Source of the DNA: Polynucleobacter meluiroseus
GTDB lineage: Bacteria; Pseudomonadota; Gammaproteobacteria; Burkholderiales; Burkholderiaceae
DNA length: 64,000 nt
Direction: 5' to 3'
Assembly: GCA_945881875.1 (NCBI GenBank)
Contig: CAMCVH010000003.1
Location: 62,001 to 126,000 of the forward strand
The translations under genes were made by a program, and so were the position numbers. Shown here piece after piece: positions 1 to 10,290 of the stretch. Under the pieces are notes generated by a model that saw only the letters and a program-made list of their open reading frames with translations, ran no database searches and was not told the origin of the DNA. Numbering within the stretch: position 1 is the first letter of the stretch; each line of letters opens with the position of its first letter.

Positions 1-45
1 AGGGAATCTCTGCGCATCCCTGCTGTTCATTTGCGCAGAAAATAA
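1..45 (+). CDS. rpoN: RNA polymerase sigma-54 factor RpoN, C-terminal end only (partial)
   Basis: Frame 1 reads 14 codons ending LRIPAVHLRRK and a TAA stop at 43-45. This resembles the residues that follow the RpoN box in sigma-54 factors (YREx-IPxxxxRR). The order rpoN-hpf-ptsN, conserved in proteobacteria, follows immediately. Only the tail is visible, so the identity rests mainly on context. A sigma-54-type promoter is present further along in front of the porin-glnK-amtB genes. Confidence 0.6.
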   Translation, partial: RESLRIPAVHLRRK

Positions 46-58
46 GAGGGAGCAAAGC

Positions 59-385
59 ATGAATTTAAAAATTACTAGTCATCATCTAGAAATCACACCC
101 GCTATGCGATCGCATCTTGAGGATAAATTGCAGCGTATCAAAAATCATTTTGATCAAGTTATGACTATTTCAGTAATTCTTTCAATTAATAATGAAAAAG
201 AGAAGAATCTTCGAAATCATGCAGAAATCACGATCCACCTTAAAGGAAAAGATCTTTTTGCTGAGGCCCATCATGAAGACATGTACCACGCCATGGACCT
301 CGTTGTAGATAAATTAGATAGGCAAGTGATCAAACATAAAGAAAAAGTACAAGATCATCACCATCAAACTCTTAAAAACTCTTGA
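59..385 (+). CDS. hpf: Ribosome hibernation promoting factor, short HPF/YfiA type
   Basis: At 108 residues this is the short form of the HPF/RaiA family. These proteins bind in the decoding channel of the 30S subunit and help inactive ribosomes pair into 100S dimers in stationary phase. The family pattern MNLKITSHHLEITPAMRSHLEDKL is clear at the N-terminus, and the C-terminus is basic and histidine-rich. AGGGAG lies six bases before the ATG. It sits 13 bp after rpoN and 38 bp before ptsN, the usual sigma-54-linked arrangement. The long-form C-terminal dimerisation domain is absent, so dimer formation would need a separate factor. Confidence 0.93.
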   Translation: MNLKITSHHLEITPAMRSHLEDKLQRIKNHFDQVMTISVILSINNEKEKNLRNHAEITIHLKGKDLFAEAHHEDMYHAMDLVVDKLDRQVIKHKEKVQDHHHQTLKNS

Positions 386-406
386 TTAAATAGGCCAAGG
401 CAATCT

Positions 407-412
407 TATAAT
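407..412 (+). promoter_or_regulatory. Candidate -10 hexamer (TATAAT) in front of ptsN
   Basis: A perfect TATAAT ends 11 bases before the ptsN ATG. TTGATT at 382-387 could be a -35, but the spacer would be 19 bases, which is long. If used, the 5' leader would be only about 4-5 bases and ptsN would have no Shine-Dalgarno sequence. Confidence 0.4.
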
Positions 413-423
413 GCACTGCACAT

Positions 424-879
424 ATGAATGCTTTGGCCGAACTTATCACCCCAAACAATATCGCCCTCGATATTGATGCATCAACACAAAAAGAATTATT
501 TGCCTTTATTGGTGATCTTTTTGAAAAAAACATTGGTATTTCAGCTAAGGTTGTTCAAACCTGTCTAGAGGCAAGAGAATCTCTTGGCTCTACTGGCCTT
601 GGGCAAGGTATTGCAATCCCTCATGGTCGCGTGAAGGATCTACCAGAAGCTCACCTTGGGTTTGTTCGCTTAACAAATGGCATTGACTTTAATGCCCCAG
701 ATGGAAAACTGGTAAAGACCCTCGTTATCATGCTTGTACCAGAACAAGCAACCCAGATACACCTAGAAATATTGTCTCAAGTTGCCCAAATTCTCTCAGA
801 TACCAGCACAAAAAAATTATTACTGACAGAAACAGACCCTGATAATATTTACCAGTTGCTAACTGCTTGGAATAAATAA
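424..879 (+). CDS. ptsN: Nitrogen-regulatory PTS protein EIIA(Ntr)
   Basis: This 151-residue EIIA domain of the fructose/mannitol fold is the final phosphate acceptor of the nitrogen-related PTS. The phosphorylated histidine is His67 in [11 protein letters not shown], preceded by the family pattern [11 protein letters not shown]. Known partners of EIIA(Ntr) in other bacteria include potassium transport systems and sensor kinases; none can be assigned here. It is followed after one base by hprK. EI, HPr and a second EIIA are encoded at 31.7-34.2 kb. No EIIB or EIIC permease is seen in the window, so the role is presumably regulatory. Confidence 0.95.
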   Translation: MNALAELITPNNIALDIDASTQKELFAFIGDLFEKNIGISAKVVQTCLEARESLGSTGLGQGIAIPHGRVKDLPEAHLGFVRLTNGIDFNAPDGKLVKTLVIMLVPEQATQIHLEILSQVAQILSDTSTKKLLLTETDPDNIYQLLTAWNK

Positions 880-880
880 T

Positions 881-1864
881 ATGACCCAGTCCATCAATTT
901 AGCGGGCGTAACCGCTCAATCTTTATTTGATGCGAATTTATCAGAGCTAAAACTAAGCTGGATCGCCGGTTTGGAGGGCTCAGATAAAAGTTTTGATGCT
1001 GATGCAGTCAAATTGGCTTCATCATCCTCAGACTTGGTTGGACACTTAAACTTAATCCATCCGGATCGAATGCAAGTATTTGGCGTTCCAGAGGTGAATT
1101 ATTATGAAAAGCTGGATGTTGATAATCGTAAGAAAGAATTAGCTGCACTTATTTCTCTCAATCCACCATGTTTAATCATTGCGGATGGTTGCGAAGCACA
1201 TGAAGATATCGTTCTCTATTGCCAAAGATCTTCAACTCCCCTTTTTAAAAGTACAGTTTCTGCCGCCGAAGTTATTGACCACCTTCGCTCATACCTGACA
1301 AAAGTAGGCGCCCCTCGTGTAACGATGCATGGCGTCTTCATGGATATTCTTGGGATGGGTGTTCTGATCACTGGTGATTCAGGACTTGGTAAAAGTGAGT
1401 TAGGGCTAGAATTAATTTCACGTGGGCATGGTTTAGTAGCAGATGATGCCGTTGATTTTGCTCGGCTAGGAACTGACTATATTGAAGGCAGGTGTCCGCC
1501 CATACTCAGAGATTTACTAGAAGTTCGCGGCTTAGGTCTTTTAGATATTAGAACTATCTTTGGTGAAACAGCTGTTCGCCGAAAAATGAAACTTAAATTG
1601 ATTGTGCAACTTGTTCGTCGTACTGATGGCGAATTCGAACGTTTACCTATCGATGGTCAATCAATCGATGTTTTGGGTTTGCAAATACGTAGTGTAAAAA
1701 TTCAAGTGGCAGCGGGACGTAACTTAGCGGTACTAGTTGAAGCAGCGGTTCGCAACACTATTCTTCAATTACGCGGTATAGATACATTAAAAGAATTCAT
1801 GGAGCGTCAGCGTAAATTAATGAATACTGATGACAGCAATAAATTACAAAGTCGCTTAATATAA
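881..1864 (+). CDS. hprK: HPr kinase/phosphorylase
   Basis: This bifunctional enzyme phosphorylates and dephosphorylates the regulatory serine of HPr. The 327-residue protein has the family N-terminal domain, the [13 protein letters not shown] segment with the catalytic-region histidine (His150), a Walker A loop GDSGLGKS (165-172) and the HprK signature [15 protein letters not shown]. It starts one base after the ptsN stop and is followed by rapZ after two bases, so the three genes look translationally coupled. The HPr in this window has the matching serine region (AKSIMGV). In proteobacteria without sugar permeases this enzyme is thought to tune the regulatory PTS rather than catabolite repression. 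Confidence 0.96.
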   Translation: MTQSINLAGVTAQSLFDANLSELKLSWIAGLEGSDKSFDADAVKLASSSSDLVGHLNLIHPDRMQVFGVPEVNYYEKLDVDNRKKELAALISLNPPCLIIADGCEAHEDIVLYCQRSSTPLFKSTVSAAEVIDHLRSYLTKVGAPRVTMHGVFMDILGMGVLITGDSGLGKSELGLELISRGHGLVADDAVDFARLGTDYIEGRCPPILRDLLEVRGLGLLDIRTIFGETAVRRKMKLKLIVQLVRRTDGEFERLPIDGQSIDVLGLQIRSVKIQVAAGRNLAVLVEAAVRNTILQLRGIDTLKEFMERQRKLMNTDDSNKLQSRLI

Positions 1865-1866
1865 CC

Positions 1867-2763
1867 ATGCGCATATTCATCATTACCGGTATTTCAGGAT
1901 CAGGCAAATCAGTTGCTCTCAATGCATTAGAAGATGCTGGGTATGACTGCGTTGACAACTTACCAGTCGACTTTATTCAAGATTTAGTTGAGTCCCTTAG
2001 CTCCCAAGGTCGAGAGAAGTTGGCGATTGCTGTCGATGCTAGGCGTGGGCTCTCTATTAAAGAATTACCTGAAACTATTGTGCAACTAAAAAAAGAAAAT
2101 GACGTTCGAGTTTTATTTCTTAATGCCAACACCGAAACATTAGTCCAGCGTTATTCAGAAACGCGCCGCAGACATCCACTTTCCAAAAGTGATGACAATA
2201 GAACACCGCAAGTTGCTTTAATCGATGCCATAGAAAAAGATCGTGCGCTTCTCTCAGAGCTAGCAGAAACTGCTCACAACATTGATACAAGTCATATCAA
2301 AGCACATACATTGAGATCATGGATTCAAGACCTTTTAAAAGATGAGCGCCCTGGCTTAACGATGCTTTTTGAATCCTTTGGATTTAAGCATGGGGTTCCT
2401 AGAGATGCTGACTTAGTTTTTGATGTGCGCTGCCTTCCAAATCCTCATTACGATCCCTTGTTAAGACCAATGACTGGTAATGATCCTGAAGTAGCTAATT
2501 TTTTAAGAGATCATCCAGAAGTTCAAGCAATGGGTGATGATATTCGTCGCTTTATAGAAACTTGGCTGCCCAAATACCAAGCCGATAGGCGCAGCTACTT
2601 AACTGTTGCTATTGGCTGTACCGGCGGCCAACATCGTTCCGTTTATTTATCTAATTGTCTTTATGATTACTTTTTGAAGCGAACTGAAGCTTCTGGTGAT
2701 ACTGCACTTCATCTTCTCAAGCGCCATCGTGAGCTTGAATCAAATCCTTCAAAAATGATTTAA
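1867..2763 (+). CDS. rapZ: RNase adapter protein RapZ (YvcJ family NTPase)
   Basis: The 298-residue protein has an N-terminal Walker A loop GISGSGKS (8-15), the family pattern GYDCVDNLP, and the C-terminal signature [11 protein letters not shown]. In enterobacteria RapZ guides RNase E to the small RNA GlmZ and so controls amino-sugar synthesis. No GlmZ-like RNA was recognised here, so the target is unknown. It is coupled to hprK by a two-base gap. Its 3' end overlaps the convergent mutY coding region by 47 bp, so the two transcripts must be complementary at their ends. Confidence 0.95.
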   Translation: MRIFIITGISGSGKSVALNALEDAGYDCVDNLPVDFIQDLVESLSSQGREKLAIAVDARRGLSIKELPETIVQLKKENDVRVLFLNANTETLVQRYSETRRRHPLSKSDDNRTPQVALIDAIEKDRALLSELAETAHNIDTSHIKAHTLRSWIQDLLKDERPGLTMLFESFGFKHGVPRDADLVFDVRCLPNPHYDPLLRPMTGNDPEVANFLRDHPEVQAMGDDIRRFIETWLPKYQADRRSYLTVAIGCTGGQHRSVYLSNCLYDYFLKRTEASGDTALHLLKRHRELESNPSKMI

Positions 2764-3766
2764 CAGGGGTTGGTAAACCTAAGTTGCTAAGCTCTGAAAA
2801 AGCAACCCAAGAAAAATTATCGTTTATCTTAGAAAGATTCTTTTTAAGCACCACTTTTTTCGGTTGAATATTCAATCTTCGATGGGTCAAAACATGTTTA
2901 ATAGGCGACAAATCTATTTGCTGCACATTTTTTGGTAAAGAAATCTCTTCGGGAAAACTCCAAAGTCCTGCCCAGATGCCCTGTTCAGCTCTTTTTTCTA
3001 AAAGAACTTGCCCATCATGAATGACAATCCACCATTTCATATCAACTTTTAGTACTTTTACTTTTTTAACTTTGAGCGGGATCTTTTGAATGAGATTTGA
3101 TTTTTTAGCCACACAAATATTCATAAAAGGGCAAGTCATTGAACTAGTTCGTAAACACGCAGGGTTCGATTGAGTGCAACAAGTTGCTCCAAAATCCATC
3201 AAACCCTGGGTATACGTAACTAGATCAGCTGATGTTTGTGGCAAAAGAGTTTCAGCATGCCCCCAAAGTTTTTTTATAGCAGCACCTTTACTAAGGTCTT
3301 CTTCTATACCCCAGACTCTGGCAAGTACTCGTTTAACATTACCATCCAAAATAGCAGCAGGTTGGCCATATGCAAATACTGCAATAGCTGCAGCAGTTGA
3401 TCTGCCTATGCCAGGCAGATCTTCTAATTTTTTAGGGTCTTTAGGAAATACGCCATCAAATTGATCGACTACAGTTTGCGCGCACTTATGAAGGTTACGC
3501 GCTCGAGTGTAATAACCCATGCCGCTCCACTCAGCCAAAACATGATCAATACTGGCCCGATCTAAATGTTGAATTGTTGGAAAACGCTTTAAAAATGCTT
3601 GATAGCGCTCAATGACAGTGTTAACTTGAGTTTGCTGCAACATCACTTCAGACAACCAAACGCGATAAGCAGTTCGGTTTTCTTGCCAAGGCAAATGATG
3701 TCGTCCTTGTTTTTTTTGCCAAGCAATCAATTGCTCTGTGAAGTTCTTTATTTCTATAAAGTTCAT
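2717..3766 (-). CDS. mutY: A/G-specific adenine DNA glycosylase MutY
   Basis: MutY removes adenine mispaired with 8-oxoguanine. Visible parts are the N-terminal catalytic region ([12 protein letters not shown]), the helix-hairpin-helix [12 protein letters not shown], the catalytic Asp in [13 protein letters not shown], a cysteine cluster, and a C-terminal NUDIX-like domain with LTHRRLNI. The cluster reads C-x6-C-x8-C-x5-C rather than the classic C-x6-C-x2-C-x5-C. The start was placed at 3766 rather than 3790 because this ATG overlaps the mutM stop as TAATG, giving translational coupling, and the N-terminus [19 protein letters not shown] then fits the family. It overlaps rapZ at the 3' end. 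Confidence 0.94.
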   Translation of the reverse strand: MNFIEIKNFTEQLIAWQKKQGRHHLPWQENRTAYRVWLSEVMLQQTQVNTVIERYQAFLKRFPTIQHLDRASIDHVLAEWSGMGYYTRARNLHKCAQTVVDQFDGVFPKDPKKLEDLPGIGRSTAAAIAVFAYGQPAAILDGNVKRVLARVWGIEEDLSKGAAIKKLWGHAETLLPQTSADLVTYTQGLMDFGATCCTQSNPACLRTSSMTCPFMNICVAKKSNLIQKIPLKVKKVKVLKVDMKWWIVIHDGQVLLEKRAEQGIWAGLWSFPEEISLPKNVQQIDLSPIKHVLTHRRLNIQPKKVVLKKNLSKINDNFSWVAFSELSNLGLPTPVKSFLKDLIQAHDGA

Positions 3767-4602
3767 TATCTCTTTTGGCACTTTTGACAAAAATATGTTG
3801 ACCTCTGGCCCTGCACAATTTGTTTGATAGGCGTCTCACAAACTCGACAGGGCAAGTTAGCACGATCATAAACTTTGGTTTGCAACATGAAGTGGCCAGG
3901 GTCTCCATGGCTATTTACAAAATCTTTAAGGCTGCTCCCGCCTGCTTTGATTGCTTTACTTAACGTTTCTTTAACTGCTGATGCAAGTTTTTTTGCTCGA
4001 GGTAATGTTAATTTACCAGCAGGCATTTCAGGGTGAATTCCTGCTGAAAATAAACTTTCAGAACAGTAGATGTTACCAACACCAACTACTGCTTGCCCCG
4101 CAAGAAGCCATTGCTTGATAGCAATCTGGCGCCCCTTGGCATGTTGATGTAAGTGCTGGCCAGCGCAAGCGTCACTAAAGTCATCAGAAAAAGGTTCAAC
4201 GCCTAATTTGGCAATTAGTGGATGTTTTTCAATTTCACCACTTTCATCGCTAACCCATAGCACTGCCCCAAACTTTCTTGGGTCATGAAGGCGCAAAACC
4301 TGTTTGCCAAAAAAAATTTCAATACGATCATGTTTTTTCAGCTCATCGCTAGACTTTATAAGTCGTAAAACACCTGTCATTCCTAAATGAATAATTAAGT
4401 GACCATCATCCATCCTAAAGAGCAAATACTTTCCTCGACGCTTAATCTGAGAAACTTTTTGGCCTAAAAGTATTTTTTCAAGATTTTTAGGAATAGGCCA
4501 CCTCAAGCGTCCGTCATGAATAATAACGCCCGTAACGGCTTTACCCTGAATAAAGGGCTCTATCCCCTGTTTAGTGACTTCAACTTCTGGTAGTTCTGGC
4601 AT
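3766..4602 (-). CDS. mutM: Formamidopyrimidine-DNA glycosylase (Fpg/MutM)
   Basis: This bifunctional glycosylase/AP lyase removes 8-oxoguanine and formamidopyrimidines. The 278-residue protein begins MPELPEVEV, so after Met removal Pro1 is the nucleophile and Glu2 the acid. The conserved Lys lies in IKRRGKYLLF, and the C-terminal zinc finger CRVC-x16-CQKC contains the DNA-contacting Arg (VQGQRSTYFC). It heads a two-gene repair operon with mutY. A TACAAT hexamer lies exactly six bases before the ATG, so its message may be leaderless. It is divergent from the TPR-LolB gene. Confidence 0.96.
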   Translation of the reverse strand: MPELPEVEVTKQGIEPFIQGKAVTGVIIHDGRLRWPIPKNLEKILLGQKVSQIKRRGKYLLFRMDDGHLIIHLGMTGVLRLIKSSDELKKHDRIEIFFGKQVLRLHDPRKFGAVLWVSDESGEIEKHPLIAKLGVEPFSDDFSDACAGQHLHQHAKGRQIAIKQWLLAGQAVVGVGNIYCSESLFSAGIHPEMPAGKLTLPRAKKLASAVKETLSKAIKAGGSSLKDFVNSHGDPGHFMLQTKVYDRANLPCRVCETPIKQIVQGQRSTYFCQKCQKR

Positions 4603-4608
4603 ATCCTA

Positions 4609-4631
4609 ATTGTAGGCTGTGAGATTAGAAT
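4609..4631. promoter_or_regulatory. Divergent -10 elements for mutM (-) and TPR-LolB (+)
   Basis: On the minus strand TACAAT (4609-4614) is followed by six bases and the mutM ATG. On the plus strand TAGAAT (4626-4631) is followed by six bases and the ATG at 4638. Only 35 bp separate the two ATGs. Transcription from these hexamers would begin at or next to each start codon. No strong -35 boxes were seen. Confidence 0.5.
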
Positions 4632-4637
4632 GTGCTT

Positions 4638-6104
4638 ATGACAAATAAATTCAAATTTTGGTTAATTACTGTTCTTTTATCAGTAAGTACCCCAATCATG
4701 GCTAATAAGGCAGGTGATGCCAATGGCTTATCTGCGGAACAAGTATTTCAAATCTTAGCCTCTGAAATTGGTCTACAACGTGGCGAGGCGGGTATCGCTT
4801 ACCAAACATATATTGGTATGGCGAGGAATAGTAAAGATGGCCGCCTTGCTCAAAGAGCAATGGAGATTGCTATTGCAGCCAACTCACCTAATCTAGCTTT
4901 AGAAGCAGCTAGACTTTGGGATGAGATAGACCCTAAAGAAGCTAAAAATATATTCGGTACGCTTCTCATGATCAATCAACGCTGGTCTGAGAGTATTGTG
5001 CCCGCTCAAGTACAGTTAAAGAATACTAAAGGTTTAAGTGAAAAAGAAAAACTTATTAATTCTTGGCGTCCGCTGATCGCAAGAGCTCAAGATGAAGATG
5101 CTGGTTTAATTGCTTTTTATGAGATCACACGCACCACAATTCAGCAAATCAACAATGAAGATATCCTTTATTTTTTCTCTTTGGCAGCCGAAAAATCAAA
5201 GCAGTTTAATGAAATGGAGCAAACATTAAAACGTTTGATTAAAAAAAATCCAAATAACTCTAGTGCATTGAATGCGCTAGGCTACTCATATGCTGATAGA
5301 GGCATTAAATTAAACGAAGCAGCAGCATTGCTAGAAAAAGCACAAAAGCTGGCGCCAAAAGATATGTTAATCCTCGATAGCGTAGCTTGGGCCAACTATA
5401 AACTGGGTAAAAAAGAATTAGCCATAGAGCAACTTCAACAGGCATTTGAATCACAACCAGAGGCTGAGATTGGGGCCCACCTTGGTGAGGTTTTGTGGGT
5501 GTCATCAAATAAAGAAGCCGCCGATATTACTTGGCGTAAAGCAGAATCAATTGACGCTAACAATAAAACCTTAAGAGAAACTCTTGAGCGACTTTGGCCC
5601 ATGCGAGTGCCTAGCCCAAAAATAGTTGGTCATCAACAATTGTGGGATGGTCGTTTTGGAGTTAAGGTAACAGGTCAAAAATCAAACAATGGTGGTAGCG
5701 GAGGTTTTAGCTTATCGCATGATGGCCAAACAGATATTCTTGATATTAGAAATCCTCTCGGTAGTTCTTTAGCCAAAATAACAATAACTGCATCTGGTGC
5801 AAAGTTAGAAGATGGCGATAAAGTATTTGAAGCGCATGATGCTGACGCACTACTTCAAAATTATCTAGGACTACCTCTTCCGGCAAGGGGGCTGTCTTAT
5901 TGGTTAAATGGCCAAGCTAGAATTGGCTCCTCCGCCAAAATTGAAAGAGATCCAGCTAATAGAACATTAAAAATGATTCAGGATGGTTGGTTAATGAATT
6001 TTTCTTGGAATGAAAAACACCAACTTGAAAAAATGGATTTAGAGCGCCAAACACCAGATGGCCCTATTGTTATTAAGCTACTTTTCGAGCCTGTCGATAA
6101 TTAA
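4638..6104 (+). CDS. Periplasmic TPR protein fused to a LolB-like lipoprotein-receptor domain
   Basis: The protein is about 488 residues. It has an N-terminal Sec-type signal peptide (cleavage probably after PIMA), a region of tetratricopeptide-like helices (for example NALGYSYADRGIKLNEAAALLEKAQKLAPKD), and from about residue 335 a LolB-type domain. The LolB part is recognisable from LWDGRFGVKVTGQ, ILDIRNPLGSSLAKI, AHDADALLQNYLGLPLPARGLSYWLNGQ and the end of the beta barrel. LolB normally receives lipoproteins from LolA and inserts them into the outer membrane, and is itself a lipoprotein. Here there is no lipobox cysteine. The position directly before ispE and prs is the usual lolB position in betaproteobacteria. 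ATG 4638 was preferred over GTG 4632 because of the -10 spacing. Confidence 0.8.
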   Translation: MTNKFKFWLITVLLSVSTPIMANKAGDANGLSAEQVFQILASEIGLQRGEAGIAYQTYIGMARNSKDGRLAQRAMEIAIAANSPNLALEAARLWDEIDPKEAKNIFGTLLMINQRWSESIVPAQVQLKNTKGLSEKEKLINSWRPLIARAQDEDAGLIAFYEITRTTIQQINNEDILYFFSLAAEKSKQFNEMEQTLKRLIKKNPNNSSALNALGYSYADRGIKLNEAAALLEKAQKLAPKDMLILDSVAWANYKLGKKELAIEQLQQAFESQPEAEIGAHLGEVLWVSSNKEAADITWRKAESIDANNKTLRETLERLWPMRVPSPKIVGHQQLWDGRFGVKVTGQKSNNGGSGGFSLSHDGQTDILDIRNPLGSSLAKITITASGAKLEDGDKVFEAHDADALLQNYLGLPLPARGLSYWLNGQARIGSSAKIERDPANRTLKMIQDGWLMNFSWNEKHQLEKMDLERQTPDGPIVIKLLFEPVDN

Positions 6105-6107
6105 TCC

Positions 6108-6968
6108 ATGGCAGCAAAAATCCATATTCTTGCACCTGCAAAAGTTAACCTTTTTCTGCATATAACCGGTAAGAGATCTGATGGTTATCACTTGCTACAG
6201 ACGATTTTTCAGTTAATCGATCTATGTGATGAAATCACCATAAAAAAAACAGAGGATGGGCTGATTACTAGATTAAATGGTGCTCAAAATGTCTCTGCGG
6301 AGCAAGATTTAGTCGTCAAAGCTGCCAAACTAATTCAAAGTAAGACCCAAACTAAATTGGGCTGTGAGATTTCATTAAAAAAAAATATTCCAATAGGTGC
6401 CGGTCTTGGAGGGGGCTCCTCAGATGCTGCTAGCGTTTTATGGGGACTAAACGAATTATGGGAAACTGGGCTAAAACGTAAAGATCTTATGCTCCTGGGT
6501 TTAGAGCTTGGGGCCGATGTACCCTTCTTTCTACTAGGAAAAAATGCCTTTGCAGAGGGTGTGGGAGAGGTTTTATATCCTATAGACCTTCCTAAAAAAA
6601 CAATTTTCATTATTTATCCAAACCTCCATATCTCGACTGAAGAGGTCTTTAAATCTTCAAATTTGACGAGGAATCACCCAACCGTTACAATCTCAGACTT
6701 TATTGAAGCTCCTCTTCAGGATCAATTTGGCTGTAACGATTGTGAAAAAGTGGTGGTTCAAAAGTATCGGGCGGTTGCTGATGCGATTGAATGGTTAGTC
6801 CAAAAGGCTCCTTTATCGAGTCCCAGGATGTCAGGGTCAGGTAGTTGTGTTTTTACGGTTGTTGATCATGATTTAGCCTCACAGTTGTTGAGACAACTAC
6901 CTAATCAGTGGCTAGGATTTGTAGCTCAGGGGCTTTCACAGCACCCGTCCTACGGTTCAAGTTCATAG
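6108..6968 (+). CDS. ispE: 4-diphosphocytidyl-2-C-methyl-D-erythritol kinase
   Basis: This GHMP-family kinase of the non-mevalonate isoprenoid pathway phosphorylates the 2-hydroxyl of CDP-ME. The 286-residue protein has the N-terminal APAKVNLFLHITGKRSDGYH signature, the ATP loop PIGAGLGGGSSDAA, and the C-terminal motif MSGSGSCVF. It begins three bases after the TPR-LolB stop, so the two are probably co-transcribed. tRNA-Gln follows after 13 bp, a gene order common in beta- and gammaproteobacteria. Confidence 0.96.
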   Translation: MAAKIHILAPAKVNLFLHITGKRSDGYHLLQTIFQLIDLCDEITIKKTEDGLITRLNGAQNVSAEQDLVVKAAKLIQSKTQTKLGCEISLKKNIPIGAGLGGGSSDAASVLWGLNELWETGLKRKDLMLLGLELGADVPFFLLGKNAFAEGVGEVLYPIDLPKKTIFIIYPNLHISTEEVFKSSNLTRNHPTVTISDFIEAPLQDQFGCNDCEKVVVQKYRAVADAIEWLVQKAPLSSPRMSGSGSCVFTVVDHDLASQLLRQLPNQWLGFVAQGLSQHPSYGSSS

Positions 6969-6981
6969 GAGTAGATGCGAG

Positions 6982-7058
6982 AGGGGAGTCGCCAAGTTGG
7001 TTAAGGCACCGGATTTTGATTCCGGCATGCGAAGGTTCGAGTCCTTCTTCCCCTGCCA
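6982..7058 (+). tRNA. tRNA-Gln, anticodon TTG
   Basis: A 77-base cloverleaf. Acceptor strands are AGGGGAG and TTCCCCT, the anticodon stem CCGGA/TCCGG encloses loop TTTTGAT with anticodon TTG at 7016-7018, and the T arm is GAAGG-TTCGAGT-CCTTC. The 3' CCA is encoded (7056-7058). It lies between ispE and prs, which is its common position. Confidence 0.97.
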
Positions 7059-7119
7059 ACACTCAGATGTCGCATAATCTAAATACTCATTCAAAATATC
7101 AAATATGACACGAGGCTCC

Positions 7120-8076
7120 ATGCATCCTGAGACTATGATGGTTTTTACTGGCAACGCCAACCCCACGCTAGCACAAGCTGTGGCAGATCATCTTCAACTT
7201 CCACTTGGTAAGGCCGAAGTTGGTAGATTTTCTGACGGAGAGATCCAGGTAGAAATTCAAGAGAACGTTCGTGGAAAGCATGTTGTCGTGATCCAATCGA
7301 CATGTGCGCCAGCTAACGATAACCTCATGGAACTCATGATCATGGTAGATGCTCTAAAACGTTCATCAGCCGAGAGAATTACAGCAGTAATCCCTTATTT
7401 TGGTTATGCACGCCAGGACAGAAGACCTCGTTCAGCACGTGTTGCTATTTCAGCAAGGCTTGTAGCCAATATGCTTCAGCAAGTTGCAGGAGTTGATCGC
7501 GTTTTAACGATGGATCTGCATGCCGATCAAATCCAGGGATTCTTTGACATTCCTGTAGATAATATTTATGCATCACCCATTCTTTTGACAGACCTTCAGT
7601 CTAAAAAAGGGCCTGATTTACTAGTAGTCTCTCCAGACGTTGGTGGCGTTGTAAGAGCTAGAGCGCTTGCTAAACAACTGGATTGCGATCTTGCTATTAT
7701 TGATAAGCGACGTCCAAAGGCTAACGTTTCTGAAGTGATGCACGTGATTGGTGAAGTAGATGGTCGTCACTGTGTGATTATGGATGACATGATTGACACC
7801 GGAGGCACTCTTTGCAAAGCAGCTCAAGTACTTAAGGAGCGTGGCGCTAAAAGCGTCGTTGCTTACTGTACCCACCCAGTTTTATCAGGTGGTGCTGTAG
7901 GCAGAATTGCTGAATCTGCTCTTGATGAGGTAGTTGTTACAGACACCATTCCACTTAATGATGAAGCTAAAAAATGTAGCAAAATCAGAGTCTTATCAAC
8001 AGCACCATTGCTTGCTGAGACCCTTTCTCGCATCAGCACAGGTGACTCAGTGATGTCATTGTTCACCGATTCTTAA
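7120..8076 (+). CDS. prs: Ribose-phosphate pyrophosphokinase (PRPP synthetase)
   Basis: This enzyme makes PRPP from ribose 5-phosphate and ATP for nucleotide, histidine and tryptophan synthesis. Family motifs are [47 protein letters not shown] and the PRPP-binding loop [13 protein letters not shown]. The start at 7120 (318 aa) is preferred over ATG 7105 because GAGG lies four bases upstream and the length then matches the family. It is followed by rplY, the usual partner. Confidence 0.96.
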   Translation: MHPETMMVFTGNANPTLAQAVADHLQLPLGKAEVGRFSDGEIQVEIQENVRGKHVVVIQSTCAPANDNLMELMIMVDALKRSSAERITAVIPYFGYARQDRRPRSARVAISARLVANMLQQVAGVDRVLTMDLHADQIQGFFDIPVDNIYASPILLTDLQSKKGPDLLVVSPDVGGVVRARALAKQLDCDLAIIDKRRPKANVSEVMHVIGEVDGRHCVIMDDMIDTGGTLCKAAQVLKERGAKSVVAYCTHPVLSGGAVGRIAESALDEVVVTDTIPLNDEAKKCSKIRVLSTAPLLAETLSRISTGDSVMSLFTDS

Positions 8077-8173
8077 TAATTTGTAGTTTTTAAAGCTAAT
8101 TAAGCTAAAATATAAGGCTTTCCTGGATGGTCGCGATTGGGAAATCTTTTAAATTATCTATATTGGAGTTCAC

Positions 8174-8812
8174 ATGAAAGTTGTCGCTTACGAACGTAGC
8201 GTACAGGGAACTGGTGCGAGCCGCCGCCTGCGCATCACTGGCAAAACGCCTGGTGTTATTTATGGTGGTACACAAACCCCTCAAGCTATTGAGTTAGATC
8301 ACAATGCACTCTTCCACGCATTGCGTAAAGAAGCATTTCACTCATCAATTTTGGATATTGAAATTGCTGGTAAGAGCCAAAAAGCTCTTCTCCGTGATTA
8401 TCAAATGCATCCATTTAAGCCGTTGGTTCTTCACATCGACTTCCAACGTGTTGATGCTAAACAAAAAATTCACGTTAAAGTTCCTTTGCACTTTGTTAAC
8501 GCTGAAATCGCACCTGCAGTCAAATTAGGTGGCGCATTAGTAAGTCACATTGCAACTGAAATGGAAGTGACCTGTCTACCAGCTGACTTGCCAGAATTCA
8601 TTCAAGTTGACTTGAGTAAGATTGAAGTTGGTCATTCTGTGCACGTTAAGGATATTCCTTTGCCAAAAGGTGTAGCACTTGTGTCTCACCTTGAACAAGA
8701 AAATCCAGTAGTTGCTAACGCTCGTATACCTTCTGTTAAAGCTGAAGTTGAAACTGCAGCTCCTGCAGCAGCAGCGGTTGCAGCTCCTGTAGCTAAAGAA
8801 GAGAAGAAGTGA
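8174..8812 (+). CDS. rplY: Large ribosomal subunit protein bL25 (RplY/Ctc)
   Basis: At 212 residues this is the long CTC-type bL25, which binds 5S rRNA. The N-terminal L25 domain contains [23 protein letters not shown], followed by the beta-rich Ctc domain and an Ala/Pro/Lys-rich tail. A GGAG Shine-Dalgarno sequence precedes the ATG. The 97-base gap after prs contains AT-rich sequence that could hold its own promoter. A strong terminator follows the stop. Confidence 0.96.
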   Translation: MKVVAYERSVQGTGASRRLRITGKTPGVIYGGTQTPQAIELDHNALFHALRKEAFHSSILDIEIAGKSQKALLRDYQMHPFKPLVLHIDFQRVDAKQKIHVKVPLHFVNAEIAPAVKLGGALVSHIATEMEVTCLPADLPEFIQVDLSKIEVGHSVHVKDIPLPKGVALVSHLEQENPVVANARIPSVKAEVETAAPAAAAVAAPVAKEEKK

Positions 8813-8828
8813 TTTTTTAGCGCCTACA

Positions 8829-8856
8829 AAAACCCGCGCATGCGCGGGTTTTTTTT
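8829..8856 (+). terminator. Intrinsic terminator after rplY
   Basis: Perfect palindrome AACCCGCGCATGCGCGGGTT (8831-8850) followed directly by a run of T to 8856. It lies 16 bases after the rplY stop and separates rplY from pth. Confidence 0.93.
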
Positions 8857-8872
8857 CGAACCAAATTTAGTC

Positions 8873-8878
8873 TAAAGT
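8873..8878 (+). promoter_or_regulatory. Candidate -10 (TAAAGT) for a leaderless pth transcript
   Basis: TAAAGT is followed by exactly six bases and the pth ATG. No Shine-Dalgarno sequence is visible. The preceding terminator means pth needs its own promoter in this short space. Confidence 0.45.
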
Positions 8879-8884
8879 AGCGCT

Positions 8885-10246
<1,362 letters not shown>

Positions 10247-10290
10247 TTAATAGTTTTATCTATTTTTTAATTAAGTACTATTTTGCTAGT

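Noticed and set aside
3174-3464. Plus-strand ORF of 96 codons opposite mutY
   Set aside because: It lies wholly within mutY on the other strand, has no ribosome-binding site and no recognisable protein features.
5590-5680. Possible frameshift artefact joining a TPR gene to lolB
   Set aside because: The frame is continuous with no homopolymer at the junction, and there is no lost lipobox or start codon in the other frames nearby.
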